Source: Pseudooceanicola sp. HF7 (GTDB lineage: Bacteria > Pseudomonadota > Alphaproteobacteria > Rhodobacterales > Rhodobacteraceae). From it: a stretch of DNA of 36,316 nt. The stretch covers positions 1-36,316 of the forward strand of contig NZ_JAATOW010000042.1 in NCBI RefSeq assembly GCF_011806405.1, written 5' to 3'. Positions 9,261 to 16,424 of this stretch are shown here, one piece after another; positions within the stretch are counted from its first letter, which is position 1, and each line of letters opens with the position of its first letter. A program made the translations under genes and the position numbers. The notes beneath the pieces are model-generated. The model saw nothing but the letters and a program-made list of their open reading frames with translations. It was not told the DNA's origin and made no database searches.

Positions 9261-10136
9261 ATGGCTGAGAAGGCGAAGAAGGAAAGCGGCAATTTCCTCT
9301 GGGAAACCATCAAGACCATCTTCTGGGCGCTGCTGATCGCCGGGGTTTTCCGGACCCTGTTCTTCCAGCCATTCTGGATCCCCTCAGGGTCGATGAAGGA
9401 TACGCTGCTTGTCGGTGACTTCCTGTTCGTGAACAAGATGGCCTATGGCTATTCCTATGCCTCCTGCCCCTCCGTGCGGCTGGCGCGCTTTGGCGTGGAT
9501 ATCGACGCCAAGGATGTCTGCGGCTGGATGGGCGAAGAGGGCCGGATCCTGGGCGGCGATCCCGAGCGCGGCGACGTGGTGGTCTTCCGCCACCCGGTAA
9601 CGGGCGAGGATTACATCAAGCGCCTGATCGGCCTGCCGGGCGACGAGATCCAGATGATCGACTCTGCCCTCTACATCAACGGTGAGGCCGTGCAGGTCGA
9701 AGACGGCGGCACCTTCGTTGAAACCTATGCGCCGCAGGGTCTTCAGGGGCGCACGCCGCTGTGTTCCAACGGTCCGGTCGGCATCGGTGGCGAATGCGAG
9801 AAGGAGCGTTTCATCGAGACGCTGCCGAACGGGGTCAGCCATTCGATCCTGGATATCCGCTACCAGCGCCACGCGGATGACACCGGGGTCTACCACGTGC
9901 CCGAAGACATGTATTTCTTCATGGGCGACAACCGTGACAATTCCACCGACTCGCGCTTCCCGCAGAGCGTTGGCGGCGTGGGTTTCGTGCCCAAGGCCAA
10001 CCTGATCGGCCGCGCCGACCGGATCATGTTCTCTTCCGCGGGCCGGTCGCTGCTGTTCTTCTGGGACTGGCGCAAGGGGCGCTTCTTCCGGGCCGTGCAG
10101 CAGAGCAAGGAAGACCTGCTGGCCGAAGGATCCTGA
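9261..10136 (+). CDS. lepB: Signal peptidase I
   Basis: Membrane-bound leader peptidase that removes signal peptides from exported proteins. One N-terminal membrane anchor (about residues 17-35) precedes the catalytic Ser44 in IPSGSMKDTL. The general-base Lys120 lies in GEDYIKRLIGLPGDE, and GDNRDNSTDSR near the C-terminus is the last signature. The domain between has four cysteines (C69, C87 and a pair in the PLCSN...GGECE segment) that might form periplasmic disulfides. At 291 residues the length is normal. I chose ATG 9261 because the upstream in-frame extension would start with TTG, is not like the family, and AAGGGA precedes this ATG. Confidence 0.97.
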   Translation: MAEKAKKESGNFLWETIKTIFWALLIAGVFRTLFFQPFWIPSGSMKDTLLVGDFLFVNKMAYGYSYASCPSVRLARFGVDIDAKDVCGWMGEEGRILGGDPERGDVVVFRHPVTGEDYIKRLIGLPGDEIQMIDSALYINGEAVQVEDGGTFVETYAPQGLQGRTPLCSNGPVGIGGECEKERFIETLPNGVSHSILDIRYQRHADDTGVYHVPEDMYFFMGDNRDNSTDSRFPQSVGGVGFVPKANLIGRADRIMFSSAGRSLLFFWDWRKGRFFRAVQQSKEDLLAEGS

Positions 10137-10141
10137 CGCTT

Positions 10142-10153
10142 GCCTTGCAAGGC
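10142..10153. repeat. 12-bp perfect palindrome between lepB and rnc
   Basis: GCCTTGCAAGGC is fully palindromic and lies 5 nt after the lepB stop. With no loop it is unlikely to form a stable RNA hairpin by itself, so it is recorded only as a DNA dyad. Confidence 0.4.
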
Positions 10154-10192
10154 GGGCGCATGGTCTGATCGCGGGAAGCCGGAGCCGGACAG

Positions 10193-10882
10193 ATGAAACT
10201 TTCGCAAGAGCTGAGAGCCTTTCAGGACAGGCTTGGACATGAGTTTGTCCGGGCCGAGCTGCTTGTGCGCGCGGTCACCCACAGCTCTGCCTCCACCCCC
10301 GCGCGAAGCGACAACCAGCGGCTTGAGTTCCTGGGCGACCGGGTGCTGGGCCTGGTGATGGCAGAGGCGCTGCTGGCCGAGGATGAAGCCGCCAGCGAAG
10401 GCAAGCTGGCACCGCGCTTCAACGCCTTGGTGCGCAAGGAAACCTGCGCCGATATCGCCCGCGACATCGACCTGGGCGCGGTTCTGAAGCTGGGCCGGTC
10501 CGAACAGATCAGCGGCGGGCGGCGCAAGCTGGCGCTGCTGGGCGACGCGATGGAGGCGGTGATTGCCGCGGTCTACCTGGATGCCGGTTTCGAGGCCGCG
10601 CGGGGCGTGATCCTGCGGCACTGGTCCTCTCGGATCGAGGCGGTGGAAGCGGATGCCCGCGACGCCAAGACATCGCTTCAGGAATGGGCCCAGGCGCGGC
10701 GTCTGCCCCCGCCCAGCTACCTGGAGCTTGACCGTTCCGGTCCCGATCATGCGCCGGTCTTCACGATCTGCGCCAAGCTGGTCAGCGGCGAAGAGGCCTC
10801 GGCCCGGGCGAATTCCAAGCGGGCGGCGGAACAGGCGGCGGCCAAGGCCCTGCTGGACCGGCTCATGAAGGACGACACGTGA
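10193..10882 (+). CDS. rnc: Ribonuclease III
   Basis: Double-strand-specific endoribonuclease acting in rRNA and mRNA processing. The RNase III domain carries the signature [15 protein letters not shown] (residues 41-55, with Glu45 and Asp49), then a second acidic motif in [15 protein letters not shown]. The C-terminal double-stranded RNA-binding domain (about 157-226) includes KTSLQEWAQ and the Ala-rich last helix [15 protein letters not shown]. At 229 residues the length is normal. It starts 56 nt after lepB, and its stop overlaps the GTG start of the next gene by 3 nt, which suggests translational coupling. Confidence 0.97.
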   Translation: MKLSQELRAFQDRLGHEFVRAELLVRAVTHSSASTPARSDNQRLEFLGDRVLGLVMAEALLAEDEAASEGKLAPRFNALVRKETCADIARDIDLGAVLKLGRSEQISGGRRKLALLGDAMEAVIAAVYLDAGFEAARGVILRHWSSRIEAVEADARDAKTSLQEWAQARRLPPPSYLELDRSGPDHAPVFTICAKLVSGEEASARANSKRAAEQAAAKALLDRLMKDDT

Positions 10883-11769
10883 GCGACAACCTGCGTGGCG
10901 CGCTGTGGATGCTGCTCGCCATGATGTGCTTCGCCTGCGAGGACGTGCTGTTCAAGATCATCACGCAAGAGGTCTCTCCGGGGTTGGCCCTGATGGTCTT
11001 CGGCGTGCTGGGCATGGCGATCTTTGCCGGGATGTCGCGCCGGGCCGGAGAGGCGGTGTTTCACGCCCAGACTCTGCGCCCGCGCCTGATGATCCGCTCC
11101 GGCTTCGAGATCGCCGGGCGGCTCTTCTTTGCGCTGGCGCTGGCCTATACGCCGCTGTCCTCAACAGCCGCGATCCTGCAGGCGGCCCCGCTGGTGGTGA
11201 CCTTCGGCGCCGTGCTGGTCTTTGGCGAGGTCGTGGGCTGGCGGCGCTGGACGGCGATGTCCGTGGGTCTGGTGGGCGTGCTGCTGATCCTGCAACCCAC
11301 CCCTTCGGCCTTTCGGCTGGATGCGCTGTTTGCGGTGGTGGCCACCATCGGCTTTGCCGCGCGCGATCTTGCGACGCGGGCGGCGCCGCCCAGCGTGTCG
11401 CGCTGGCAGCTGGGCACGCTGGGCTTCCTTGTCCTGCTGATCGCAGGGGGGCTGCTGGTGCTGGTGGGCGGCGATGCCGTGACCGTGCCAAGCCCCTTCA
11501 CCGCGGGGCTTCTGCTGACCGAAACAATCATCGGGGTCATTGCCTACACGGCCCTGACCCTGGCGATGAAGACCGGAGAGGTCTCTGTCGTGTCGCCCTT
11601 CCGCTATTCCAGGCTGTTGGTGGCGCTGCTTTTCGCGGTCTTCCTGTTCGGCGAGCGCCCGGGGGTCTGGACCCTGGCCGGCGCGGCGCTGATCGTGGCC
11701 AGCGGCACCTACACGCTGCTGAGGAACGGCAGGACCGTGAAGGCGGGTGCGCCGGATGCCCTGCTCTGA
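10879..11769 (+). CDS. EamA/DMT-family transporter
   Basis: A 296-residue inner-membrane protein of the drug/metabolite transporter superfamily with two EamA repeats and about ten hydrophobic segments. Each repeat ends in a typical FGE motif ([13 protein letters not shown] in the first, [12 protein letters not shown] in the second). The substrate cannot be read from the sequence. The GTG start at 10879 overlaps the rnc stop, the tightest kind of coupling. It separates rnc from era, which are usually adjacent, so it looks like an accessory gene inserted into the conserved cluster. Confidence 0.9.
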   Translation: MSDNLRGALWMLLAMMCFACEDVLFKIITQEVSPGLALMVFGVLGMAIFAGMSRRAGEAVFHAQTLRPRLMIRSGFEIAGRLFFALALAYTPLSSTAAILQAAPLVVTFGAVLVFGEVVGWRRWTAMSVGLVGVLLILQPTPSAFRLDALFAVVATIGFAARDLATRAAPPSVSRWQLGTLGFLVLLIAGGLLVLVGGDAVTVPSPFTAGLLLTETIIGVIAYTALTLAMKTGEVSVVSPFRYSRLLVALLFAVFLFGERPGVWTLAGAALIVASGTYTLLRNGRTVKAGAPDALL

Positions 11770-11809
11770 GCTGCGCCCCTTACAGGGAACGAGACAGGGC
11801 TGGCGCAGC
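11770..11809. repeat. 8-bp inverted repeat between transporter and era
   Basis: GCTGCGCC (11770-11777) and GGCGCAGC (11802-11809) are perfectly complementary across 24 nt, starting right after the transporter stop. There is no T-run. It could mark an RNase III or RNase E processing site on a shared transcript; that is speculative. Confidence 0.35.
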
Positions 11810-11838
11810 AGGCTATTCTGCCCTAAGAGGCGCTCTTC

Positions 11839-12762
11839 ATGTCTAAGGATGATCCCATGAGCACACGTGCAGGCTTCGTCGCCCTGATCGGCGAGCCCAA
11901 TGCCGGCAAATCGACCCTGCTGAACCGGATGGTGGGGGCCAAGGTCTCTATCGTCACGCATAAGGTGCAGACGACCCGGGCGCGTATCCGGGGCGTGGCG
12001 CTGGAAGGCGACAGCCAGGTGGTCTTTGTCGACACGCCGGGCCTGTTCAAGCCGCGCCGGCGGCTGGACCGGGCCATGGTGGCCGCGGCCTGGGGCGGTG
12101 CGGCGGATGCCGATGTGGTCGTCCTGCTGATCGAGGCGCATCGCGGTATCACCGAGGGCGTGGAGAAGATCCTGGAGACCCTGACCGAGCTGGAGGGGCG
12201 CCGCGTGGCCCTGGCGATCAACAAGATCGACCGGGTGGAGGCGCCGGTGCTGCTGGGGCTGACCCAGGCGATGAACGAACGCTATGCCTTTGCCGAGACC
12301 TTCATGATCAGCGCCGAGAAGGGCCATGGCGTGCAGGCCCTGCGCGAATGGCTGGCCGCAGAGATGCCGGAAGGCCCCTGGCTGTACCCCGAGGATCAGA
12401 TCGCCGATCTGCCCATGCGCATGATCGCCGCCGAGATGACCCGCGAGAAGCTGACCCTGCGGCTGCACCAGGAGCTGCCCTACCAGCTGACCGTGGAAAC
12501 GGAGAACTGGGAAGAGCGCCAGGACGGCTCTGCGCGGATCGACCAGATCGTCTACGTGGCGCGTGATGGCCACAAGGGCATCCTGCTGGGCAAGAAGGGC
12601 GAGACGATCAAGGCCGTCTCCACCGCCGCGCGCCAGGAGCTGGAAGAATTCCTGGGCCGGCGCGTGCACCTGTTCCTGCAGGTCAAGGTGCGTGAGAACT
12701 GGCTGGAAGAGGCCGAGCGCTATTCCGAGATGGGCCTGGACTTCAAGGACGGGAACGCCTGA
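11839..12762 (+). CDS. era: GTPase Era
   Basis: Essential GTPase that binds 16S rRNA and acts in small-subunit maturation. G1 is GEPNAGKST (residues 18-26), G3 is VDTPGLF, G4 is INKID and G5 is ISAEKG. The C-terminal KH domain begins near residue 205 and contains the GKKGETIK loop and FLQVKVRENW. At 307 residues the length is normal. Two starts are possible: ATG 11839 with AGAGG 8 nt upstream, and ATG 11857 with AAGGA 7 nt upstream, which gives an N-terminus closer to that of relatives. It belongs to the lepB-rnc-era group. Confidence 0.97.
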   Translation: MSKDDPMSTRAGFVALIGEPNAGKSTLLNRMVGAKVSIVTHKVQTTRARIRGVALEGDSQVVFVDTPGLFKPRRRLDRAMVAAAWGGAADADVVVLLIEAHRGITEGVEKILETLTELEGRRVALAINKIDRVEAPVLLGLTQAMNERYAFAETFMISAEKGHGVQALREWLAAEMPEGPWLYPEDQIADLPMRMIAAEMTREKLTLRLHQELPYQLTVETENWEERQDGSARIDQIVYVARDGHKGILLGKKGETIKAVSTAARQELEEFLGRRVHLFLQVKVRENWLEEAERYSEMGLDFKDGNA

Positions 12763-12770
12763 CGGCGCTC

Positions 12771-12789
12771 GCTCCCCCCCCGGGGGAGC
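12771..12789. terminator. GC-only hairpin after era
   Basis: GCTCCCCC (12771-12778) and GGGGGAGC (12782-12789) form an 8-bp stem with a CCC loop, 8 nt past the era stop. There is no T-run, so any termination would be factor-dependent. Confidence 0.4.
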
Positions 12790-12826
12790 ATCGCCCCGCC
12801 CGCCGTCCCGTCACTTCGGAGGTTCC

Positions 12827-13156
12827 ATGCGACTGACTGCCGAGATCTGGGTGTCTGCCTATCTGACACGGCTGCGGCTGGCCGATATCCCTGCCTTTGT
12901 CGTGGCTCATGGCGATGACACAGGCGGCGCGGTGCTGGTGAAGCTGAACACGCTCGACGGCCGCGCCGTGGCCTTCCAGCGCAGCTTCGACATCATGACC
13001 GGGGACCGCAAATGGGTGGAACTTGCCGCGGGCGAGGAGCGCGAGGTCGACGCGACCGTCAGCCGCCAGCGCGGCTATGATCCCGACCTCTGGGTGATCG
13101 AGGTGGAAGACCGGCAGGGCCGCCACCTGCTGGAGGAACCCGGCCTTTCGGACTAG
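12827..13156 (+). CDS. DUF1491 family protein
   Basis: A 109-residue conserved alphaproteobacterial protein matching DUF1491 in length and layout. It starts MRLTAEIWVSAYLTRLRL, has a GGAVLVKLN strand and FDIMTGDRKWVEL in the middle, and ends with RQRGYDPDLWVIEVEDRQGRHLL. It has no membrane segment or signal peptide. Its function is not known. The ATG at 12827 follows a TCGGAGG ribosome-binding site, and the longer upstream frame overlaps era and is not credible. Its TAG stop shares the palindrome CTAG (13153-13156) with the stop of the convergent Pr6Pr gene. Confidence 0.88.
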   Translation: MRLTAEIWVSAYLTRLRLADIPAFVVAHGDDTGGAVLVKLNTLDGRAVAFQRSFDIMTGDRKWVELAAGEEREVDATVSRQRGYDPDLWVIEVEDRQGRHLLEEPGLSD

Positions 13157-13791
13157 CGCCGGATCGCCCGGCCAAGGCCGACGAAGACGAGGCCGCCCAC
13201 GAACATCCCCAGCCCCATGATTGCGGACCAGATGGTCACCCCGTCCCAGCCCACCTGCATCGGGTCGATGAAGAAATAGGGGTATCTGCCGTCGAAATGC
13301 CCGCGCAGCAGCGCGTAGCCGATGTAGATCAGAGGCCAGAGCAGCCAGAGCAGCGCGTGGCCGGGGCGCAGCCCGTATTTCGGCGCGAAGATCAGCCACC
13401 ATCCGACCACCAGCACAGGTGTCACGCTGTGCAGGCCGATATCCGCCCATTGCGCCATGCTCGTAAGCGTCTGGCTGAGCAGAAGGTGGTAGACCAGCGC
13501 CGTGACCGTGATCCAGAGCGTCAGGCCCGCCATCCAGGCCGGCGGGGGCGCGCGTTTCGCCAGCACGATGCCGGCAAAGGTCAGGCAGACCATGACATTG
13601 GTCAGAATGGTGAAATAACGGGCATGGGACCACAGGATATGTGGCAGGTCATCCCCGGGTTGGGACAGGGCGGAACTGAGAACCTCAAGCACAAGAGCGC
13701 CGGCCGCGGCAAGCGCGGTCAGGGCGGCCAGGTTTCGCGCCGCAGACGAGAGGGATCGTGAGCGAAAATCCATGCGCACAAGCTGAGCCAT
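13153..13791 (-). CDS. Pr6Pr-type six-helix membrane protein
   Basis: A 212-residue integral membrane protein with about six hydrophobic helices. Features of the Pr6Pr (FAR-17a/AIG1-like) group are visible: [15 protein letters not shown] in the second helix region, [15 protein letters not shown] in the middle with a conserved His, and the [13 protein letters not shown] motif before the last helix. The role in bacteria is unknown; eukaryotic relatives include hydrolases of fatty-acid esters, which is only a distant hint. It converges with the DUF1491 gene, sharing CTAG as overlapping stops, and diverges from recO, with 33 nt to the recO ATG. Confidence 0.86.
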   Translation of the reverse strand: MAQLVRMDFRSRSLSSAARNLAALTALAAAGALVLEVLSSALSQPGDDLPHILWSHARYFTILTNVMVCLTFAGIVLAKRAPPPAWMAGLTLWITVTALVYHLLLSQTLTSMAQWADIGLHSVTPVLVVGWWLIFAPKYGLRPGHALLWLLWPLIYIGYALLRGHFDGRYPYFFIDPMQVGWDGVTIWSAIMGLGMFVGGLVFVGLGRAIRR

Positions 13792-13824
13792 CTTGCCCCG
13801 GTCTGCAAGTCATTGGATTATCAC

Positions 13825-14565
13825 GAGATGGAGTGGCGAGAAGACGGAATCCTTCTGGCGGTCAGGCGCCACGGCGAGAGCTCTGCGATCATCGAGGTCT
13901 TCACCCCGGGGCACGGGCGACATGCCGGAATTGTGCGGGGCGGGGCCTCGCGCAGGTTGGCCCCGGTGTTGCAGCCGGGCGCCCAGCTGGATCTTGCCTG
14001 GCGGGCCCGGCTGGAGGCGCACCTGGGGCATTTCAACGTCGAAACCCGGCGCTCGCGATCCGATATCATGGGCAACCGGCTGGCGCTGGCGGGGCTGAAC
14101 GCGGTCACCGGGCTGCTGGTCTTCTGCCTGCCGGAACGGGCCACCTATCCACGCCTTTACCGCCAGACGGAGCAGCTGCTGGACCTGATGGGCCAGGATG
14201 AGATCTGGCCGCTTGCCTATCTTCGCTGGGAACAGGTGCTGCTTGAGGAAATGGGCTTCGGGCTGGACCTTGGGGCCTGCGCCGTCACCGGCGCGCGCGA
14301 GGGGCTGGAGTTCCTGTCCCCGCGCACGGGCCGGGCCGTGACCCGTGCGGGCGCGGGGGAGTACGCCGATCGCCTGCTGCCCCTGCCGCCCTGCCTGCTG
14401 GGGCTGGGCGATGCCCCGGATGCAGAAGTGCTGGAGGCGCTGAACGTCACCGGCCATTTCCTGCGCAGCAACCTCGCAGAGCACCAGGGCAACAAGCCCC
14501 TGCCGGATGCGCGCCAGCGCCTGCTGGACCTGATCCGCAAGCGCATAGCGCGCGAAAGCGCCTAG
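13825..14565 (+). CDS. recO: DNA repair protein RecO
   Basis: RecO acts in the RecFOR pathway, loading RecA onto gapped DNA. The N-terminal OB-fold begins [26 protein letters not shown] and includes [23 protein letters not shown], all strongly typical of alphaproteobacterial RecO. The helical C-terminal part ends with [24 protein letters not shown]. There is a single Cys near the place where other RecO proteins have a zinc site, so zinc binding is unlikely. At 246 residues the length is normal. I preferred ATG 13825 to an in-frame TTG at 13813 because relatives begin at the MEWR position; neither has a clear ribosome-binding site. Its TAG stop overlaps the stop of the next, convergent gene in CTAG (14562-14565). 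Confidence 0.93.
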   Translation, partial: EMEWREDGILLAVRRHGESSAIIEVFTPGHGRHAGIVRGGASRRLAPVLQPGAQLDLAWRARLEAHLGHFNVETRRSRSDIMGNRLALAGLNAVTGLLVFCLPERATYPRLYRQTEQLLDLMGQDEIWPLAYLRWEQVLLEEMGFGLDLGACAVTGAREGLEFLSPRTGRAVTRAGAGEYADRLLPLPPCLLGLGDAPDAEVLEALNVTGHFLRSNLAEHQGNKPLPDARQRLLDLIRKRIARESA

Positions 14566-15017
14566 CGGTAGGGGGCGAACTCAAGCTGGATGCCGGGACC
14601 GGACAGGGTCAGCTGCTGCCCGCTGAGCTCTGCCGAGGTCACGCGGGAGAGGGCGGAAAGATAGGTGCTTTCCGCGTCGAGCCGCGCGCAGGCCTTGCGG
14701 GTGGTGCTGACGCGCAGCACGCGGAAATCGTGCTCCACCCCGCTCCAGTCGCCGCCATAGGTATTGCAGGGCGCCGTGCCATGCAGCTTGCCCAGCTCCG
14801 GCACGCGCAGGGTGGCACGATCCGGGGCCTCTACGCTGATGCCGTTGATCTTGCGGACTTCCCAGGTGGTTTCGGCCGCGACGATGGTCTCTTCCCGGCA
14901 GCCGACGGCCAGCAGCAGGGTCAGCAGGGCTGCAAGGGAGGGCGCGCGGAAGGGGAAGGAGCCGCGCTTATCGAAGCGCGAGAACAAGGTCCACCATGCT
15001 GTCGAGGGCCGCTTCAT
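14562..15017 (-). CDS. META-domain (HslJ-like) probable lipoprotein
   Basis: A small exported protein with a C-terminal META/DUF306 domain. Recognisable parts are [11 protein letters not shown] at the start of the domain, [11 protein letters not shown] with the conserved Cys-Asn, [19 protein letters not shown] and a final [12 protein letters not shown] strand. A hydrophobic stretch ending LLLAVGC looks like a lipoprotein signal with Cys as the new N-terminus. The start is uncertain. ATG 15017 gives a long n-region and overlaps tetR by 50 nt; TTG 14987 would give a better-sized signal. Either way the gene starts inside tetR, so translation is probably coupled. META proteins include E. coli HslJ, but the role here is not known. 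Confidence 0.75.
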   Translation of the reverse strand: MKRPSTAWWTLFSRFDKRGSFPFRAPSLAALLTLLLAVGCREETIVAAETTWEVRKINGISVEAPDRATLRVPELGKLHGTAPCNTYGGDWSGVEHDFRVLRVSTTRKACARLDAESTYLSALSRVTSAELSGQQLTLSGPGIQLEFAPYR

Positions 15018-15501
15018 TCCCGGGTTCATCCTCGTCCCCGATCTGCACCATGCCGATCTGGGCTGCATAAAGCATACGGGCAATCTCTGGATTGGTCACC
15101 CCGATCTGGGCGAGGACCGTGCGGAGGTACTCAAGCCGCCTTGCGTCGATCTCTGCCAGGGTGGCGGCGGCGGCGGGGTCCGTGCGGGCCCAGGCCCTGA
15201 GCGCGACTTCGGTGGCGTGTTCGTCAAGGAAGCCCTTGCGCATGATTTCATGCAGGCGGGTGACCGCCTCGCGCCGGTCCGTGGGGCGGGCGGGCGCATT
15301 GCCGGCAAGACGGCCCCAGAAATCCAGCAGCGCCTTACGGAAGGCGGGAACATCGGCGAAGTGCCAGTAGAAGGAACCCTTGGTCGTCCCGAGCTCTCTT
15401 GCCAGGGGCTCGGCCTTCAGCGCTTCGGGCCCTGCGGCGGCAAGGGCCCTGAGGCCGGCGTTCAGCCAGTCGTCCGGGGAAAGGCGGGGTTTGCGACTCA
15501 T
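14968..15501 (-). CDS. TetR-family transcriptional regulator
   Basis: A 177-residue TetR-type repressor. The N-terminal helix-turn-helix is clear (WLNAGLRALAAAGPEALKAEPLARELG, then the recognition helix KGSFYWHFAD, to about residue 50). The helical C-terminal ligand domain shows no recognisable ligand motif. No Shine-Dalgarno sequence precedes the ATG. A good promoter (TTGCTG, 17 nt, TATGGT) lies with its -10 only 6 nt from the ATG, so the mRNA is probably leaderless. A 19-bp palindrome covers the spacer and -35 box and very likely is its own operator. It lies downstream of the fumarylacetoacetase-fold gene, and the META gene starts within its 3' end. Confidence 0.93.
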   Translation of the reverse strand: MSRKPRLSPDDWLNAGLRALAAAGPEALKAEPLARELGTTKGSFYWHFADVPAFRKALLDFWGRLAGNAPARPTDRREAVTRLHEIMRKGFLDEHATEVALRAWARTDPAAAATLAEIDARRLEYLRTVLAQIGVTNPEIARMLYAAQIGMVQIGDEDEPGNEAALDSMVDLVLALR

Positions 15502-15507
15502 GGATTA

Positions 15508-15536
15508 ACCATACTGGAATCGCTGCATTGCAGCAA
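15508..15536 (-). promoter_or_regulatory. Leaderless promoter of tetR
   Basis: On the minus strand TTGCTG (15531-15536) and TATGGT (15508-15513) are separated by exactly 17 nt. The -10 box ends 6 nt before the ATG, so transcription would begin at or next to the start codon. This matches the lack of a ribosome-binding site. Confidence 0.6.
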
Positions 15537-15537
15537 T
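15519..15537. promoter_or_regulatory. Probable TetR operator (19-bp palindrome)
   Basis: ATCGCTGCATTGCAGCAAT is palindromic about the central T at 15528 with a single mismatched pair; the inner 13 bp (GCTGCA-T-TGCAGC) are perfect. It overlaps the -35 box and most of the spacer of the tetR promoter, the usual site for TetR autorepression. Confidence 0.65.
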
Positions 15538-15560
15538 CTGCCGCAGCAGGGGGCGCGGGT

Positions 15561-15609
15561 GGGACAGGCCCGTCAGATCGGCGAAATGACGCCGCTGCCG
15601 GGCCTGCCC
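15561..15609 (-). terminator. Hairpin after the FAH-fold gene
   Basis: CGGGCCTGCCC (15599-15609) pairs with GGGACAGGCCCG (15561-15572) through 11 bp with one bulged base. It lies about 21 nt after the stop of the FAH-fold gene on the minus strand. No T-run follows, so it may attenuate read-through into tetR or protect the 3' end rather than terminate fully. Confidence 0.4.
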
Positions 15610-15629
15610 TGCGGTGTCTTGCCGAAGGG

Positions 15630-16319
15630 TCAGTCCGGCGCCGCGATTTCCAGGAAAATCGGGCTAAGTCCTTCGATTTGCCCTTCGATCTTGTCGCCGG
15701 GCTGGACCGGGCCGACGCCTTCCGGGGTGCCCGTCAGGATCACGTCGCCCGGGGCCAGGTGATAATAGCCCGATAGGTGGGCCAGGATCGCGGGCACATC
15801 GTGGATCATCAGGTCCAGTGTCGAGTCCTGTTTCACTGCCCCATTCTGCAGCAGCGAGATCCGCTGAGACGTCACCGGCCCGAAATCCGCGGCCCGGGTC
15901 GCGGTGCCGATGACGGCAGAGGCTTCGACATCCTTGCCCAGGTCCCAGGGGCGCTGCTGCTTGCGTTCGCGCGCCTGAAGGTCGCGCCGGGTCATGTCCA
16001 GAGCGCAGGCGTAGCCGTAGACCGCGCCGGCGGCCTCTTCCGCGCTGGCCCGGAAGAGCGGCGCGCCGATGAGCACGGCGAACTCCATCTCGAAATGGTA
16101 GTTTTCGGTCCCGCTGGGATAGGGGGTCACGGCACCGGAAAGAACCATGTTGGCGGGAGACTTGGTGAAGTAGAAGGGCTGCTCCGGCACCTCGTTGCCG
16201 AACTCTGCGGCATGGGCGGCGTAGTTGCGGCCCACGCAGAAGATCCGGCGGACGGGGTAGCCCGCGGCCTCTCCTGTCACGGGGATGTCGGGAATGGGCG
16301 GCAGCGTGAAGAGGCTCAT
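15630..16319 (-). CDS. Fumarylacetoacetase (FAH)-fold hydrolase
   Basis: A 229-residue single-domain member of the fumarylacetoacetate hydrolase superfamily, which includes acylpyruvases, oxaloacetate decarboxylases and late enzymes of aromatic degradation. The divalent-metal triad is visible as Glu77 and Glu79 in [11 protein letters not shown] and Asp108 in CALDMTRRD. Also present are [13 protein letters not shown] near the N-terminus, [10 protein letters not shown], and [16 protein letters not shown] near the C-terminus. This short form is closest in layout to YcgM/FAHD1-type acylpyruvase enzymes, but the substrate cannot be fixed by eye. The ATG at 16319 has AGGAG 5 nt upstream. It is divergent from adenine deaminase, with an imperfect 45-bp dyad between them. 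Confidence 0.92.
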   Translation of the reverse strand: MSLFTLPPIPDIPVTGEAAGYPVRRIFCVGRNYAAHAAEFGNEVPEQPFYFTKSPANMVLSGAVTPYPSGTENYHFEMEFAVLIGAPLFRASAEEAAGAVYGYACALDMTRRDLQARERKQQRPWDLGKDVEASAVIGTATRAADFGPVTSQRISLLQNGAVKQDSTLDLMIHDVPAILAHLSGYYHLAPGDVILTGTPEGVGPVQPGDKIEGQIEGLSPIFLEIAAPD

Positions 16320-16331
16320 GAGGGCTCCTGT

Positions 16332-16376
16332 CCTTGTTCGGCACATGGTTACGCCGCCCGGCGGTGCTGGACAAGG
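16332..16376. promoter_or_regulatory. Imperfect dyad in the FAH/ade divergent gap
   Basis: CCTTGTTCGGCAC (16332-16344) and GTGCTGGACAAGG (16364-16376) are complementary at 11 of 13 positions across 19 nt. It fills much of the 105-nt divergent gap and could be an operator or part of a leader structure. Confidence 0.4.
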
Positions 16377-16424
16377 CAGGGGCTTCGGGCTTTGCTGGCG
16401 GGACCCGAAATGCAGGAGGTCGCC

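Noticed and set aside
11161-12669. Minus-strand open frame of 502 codons
   Set aside because: It is opposite the EamA transporter and era; Gln/His/Arg-rich, a frame shadow.
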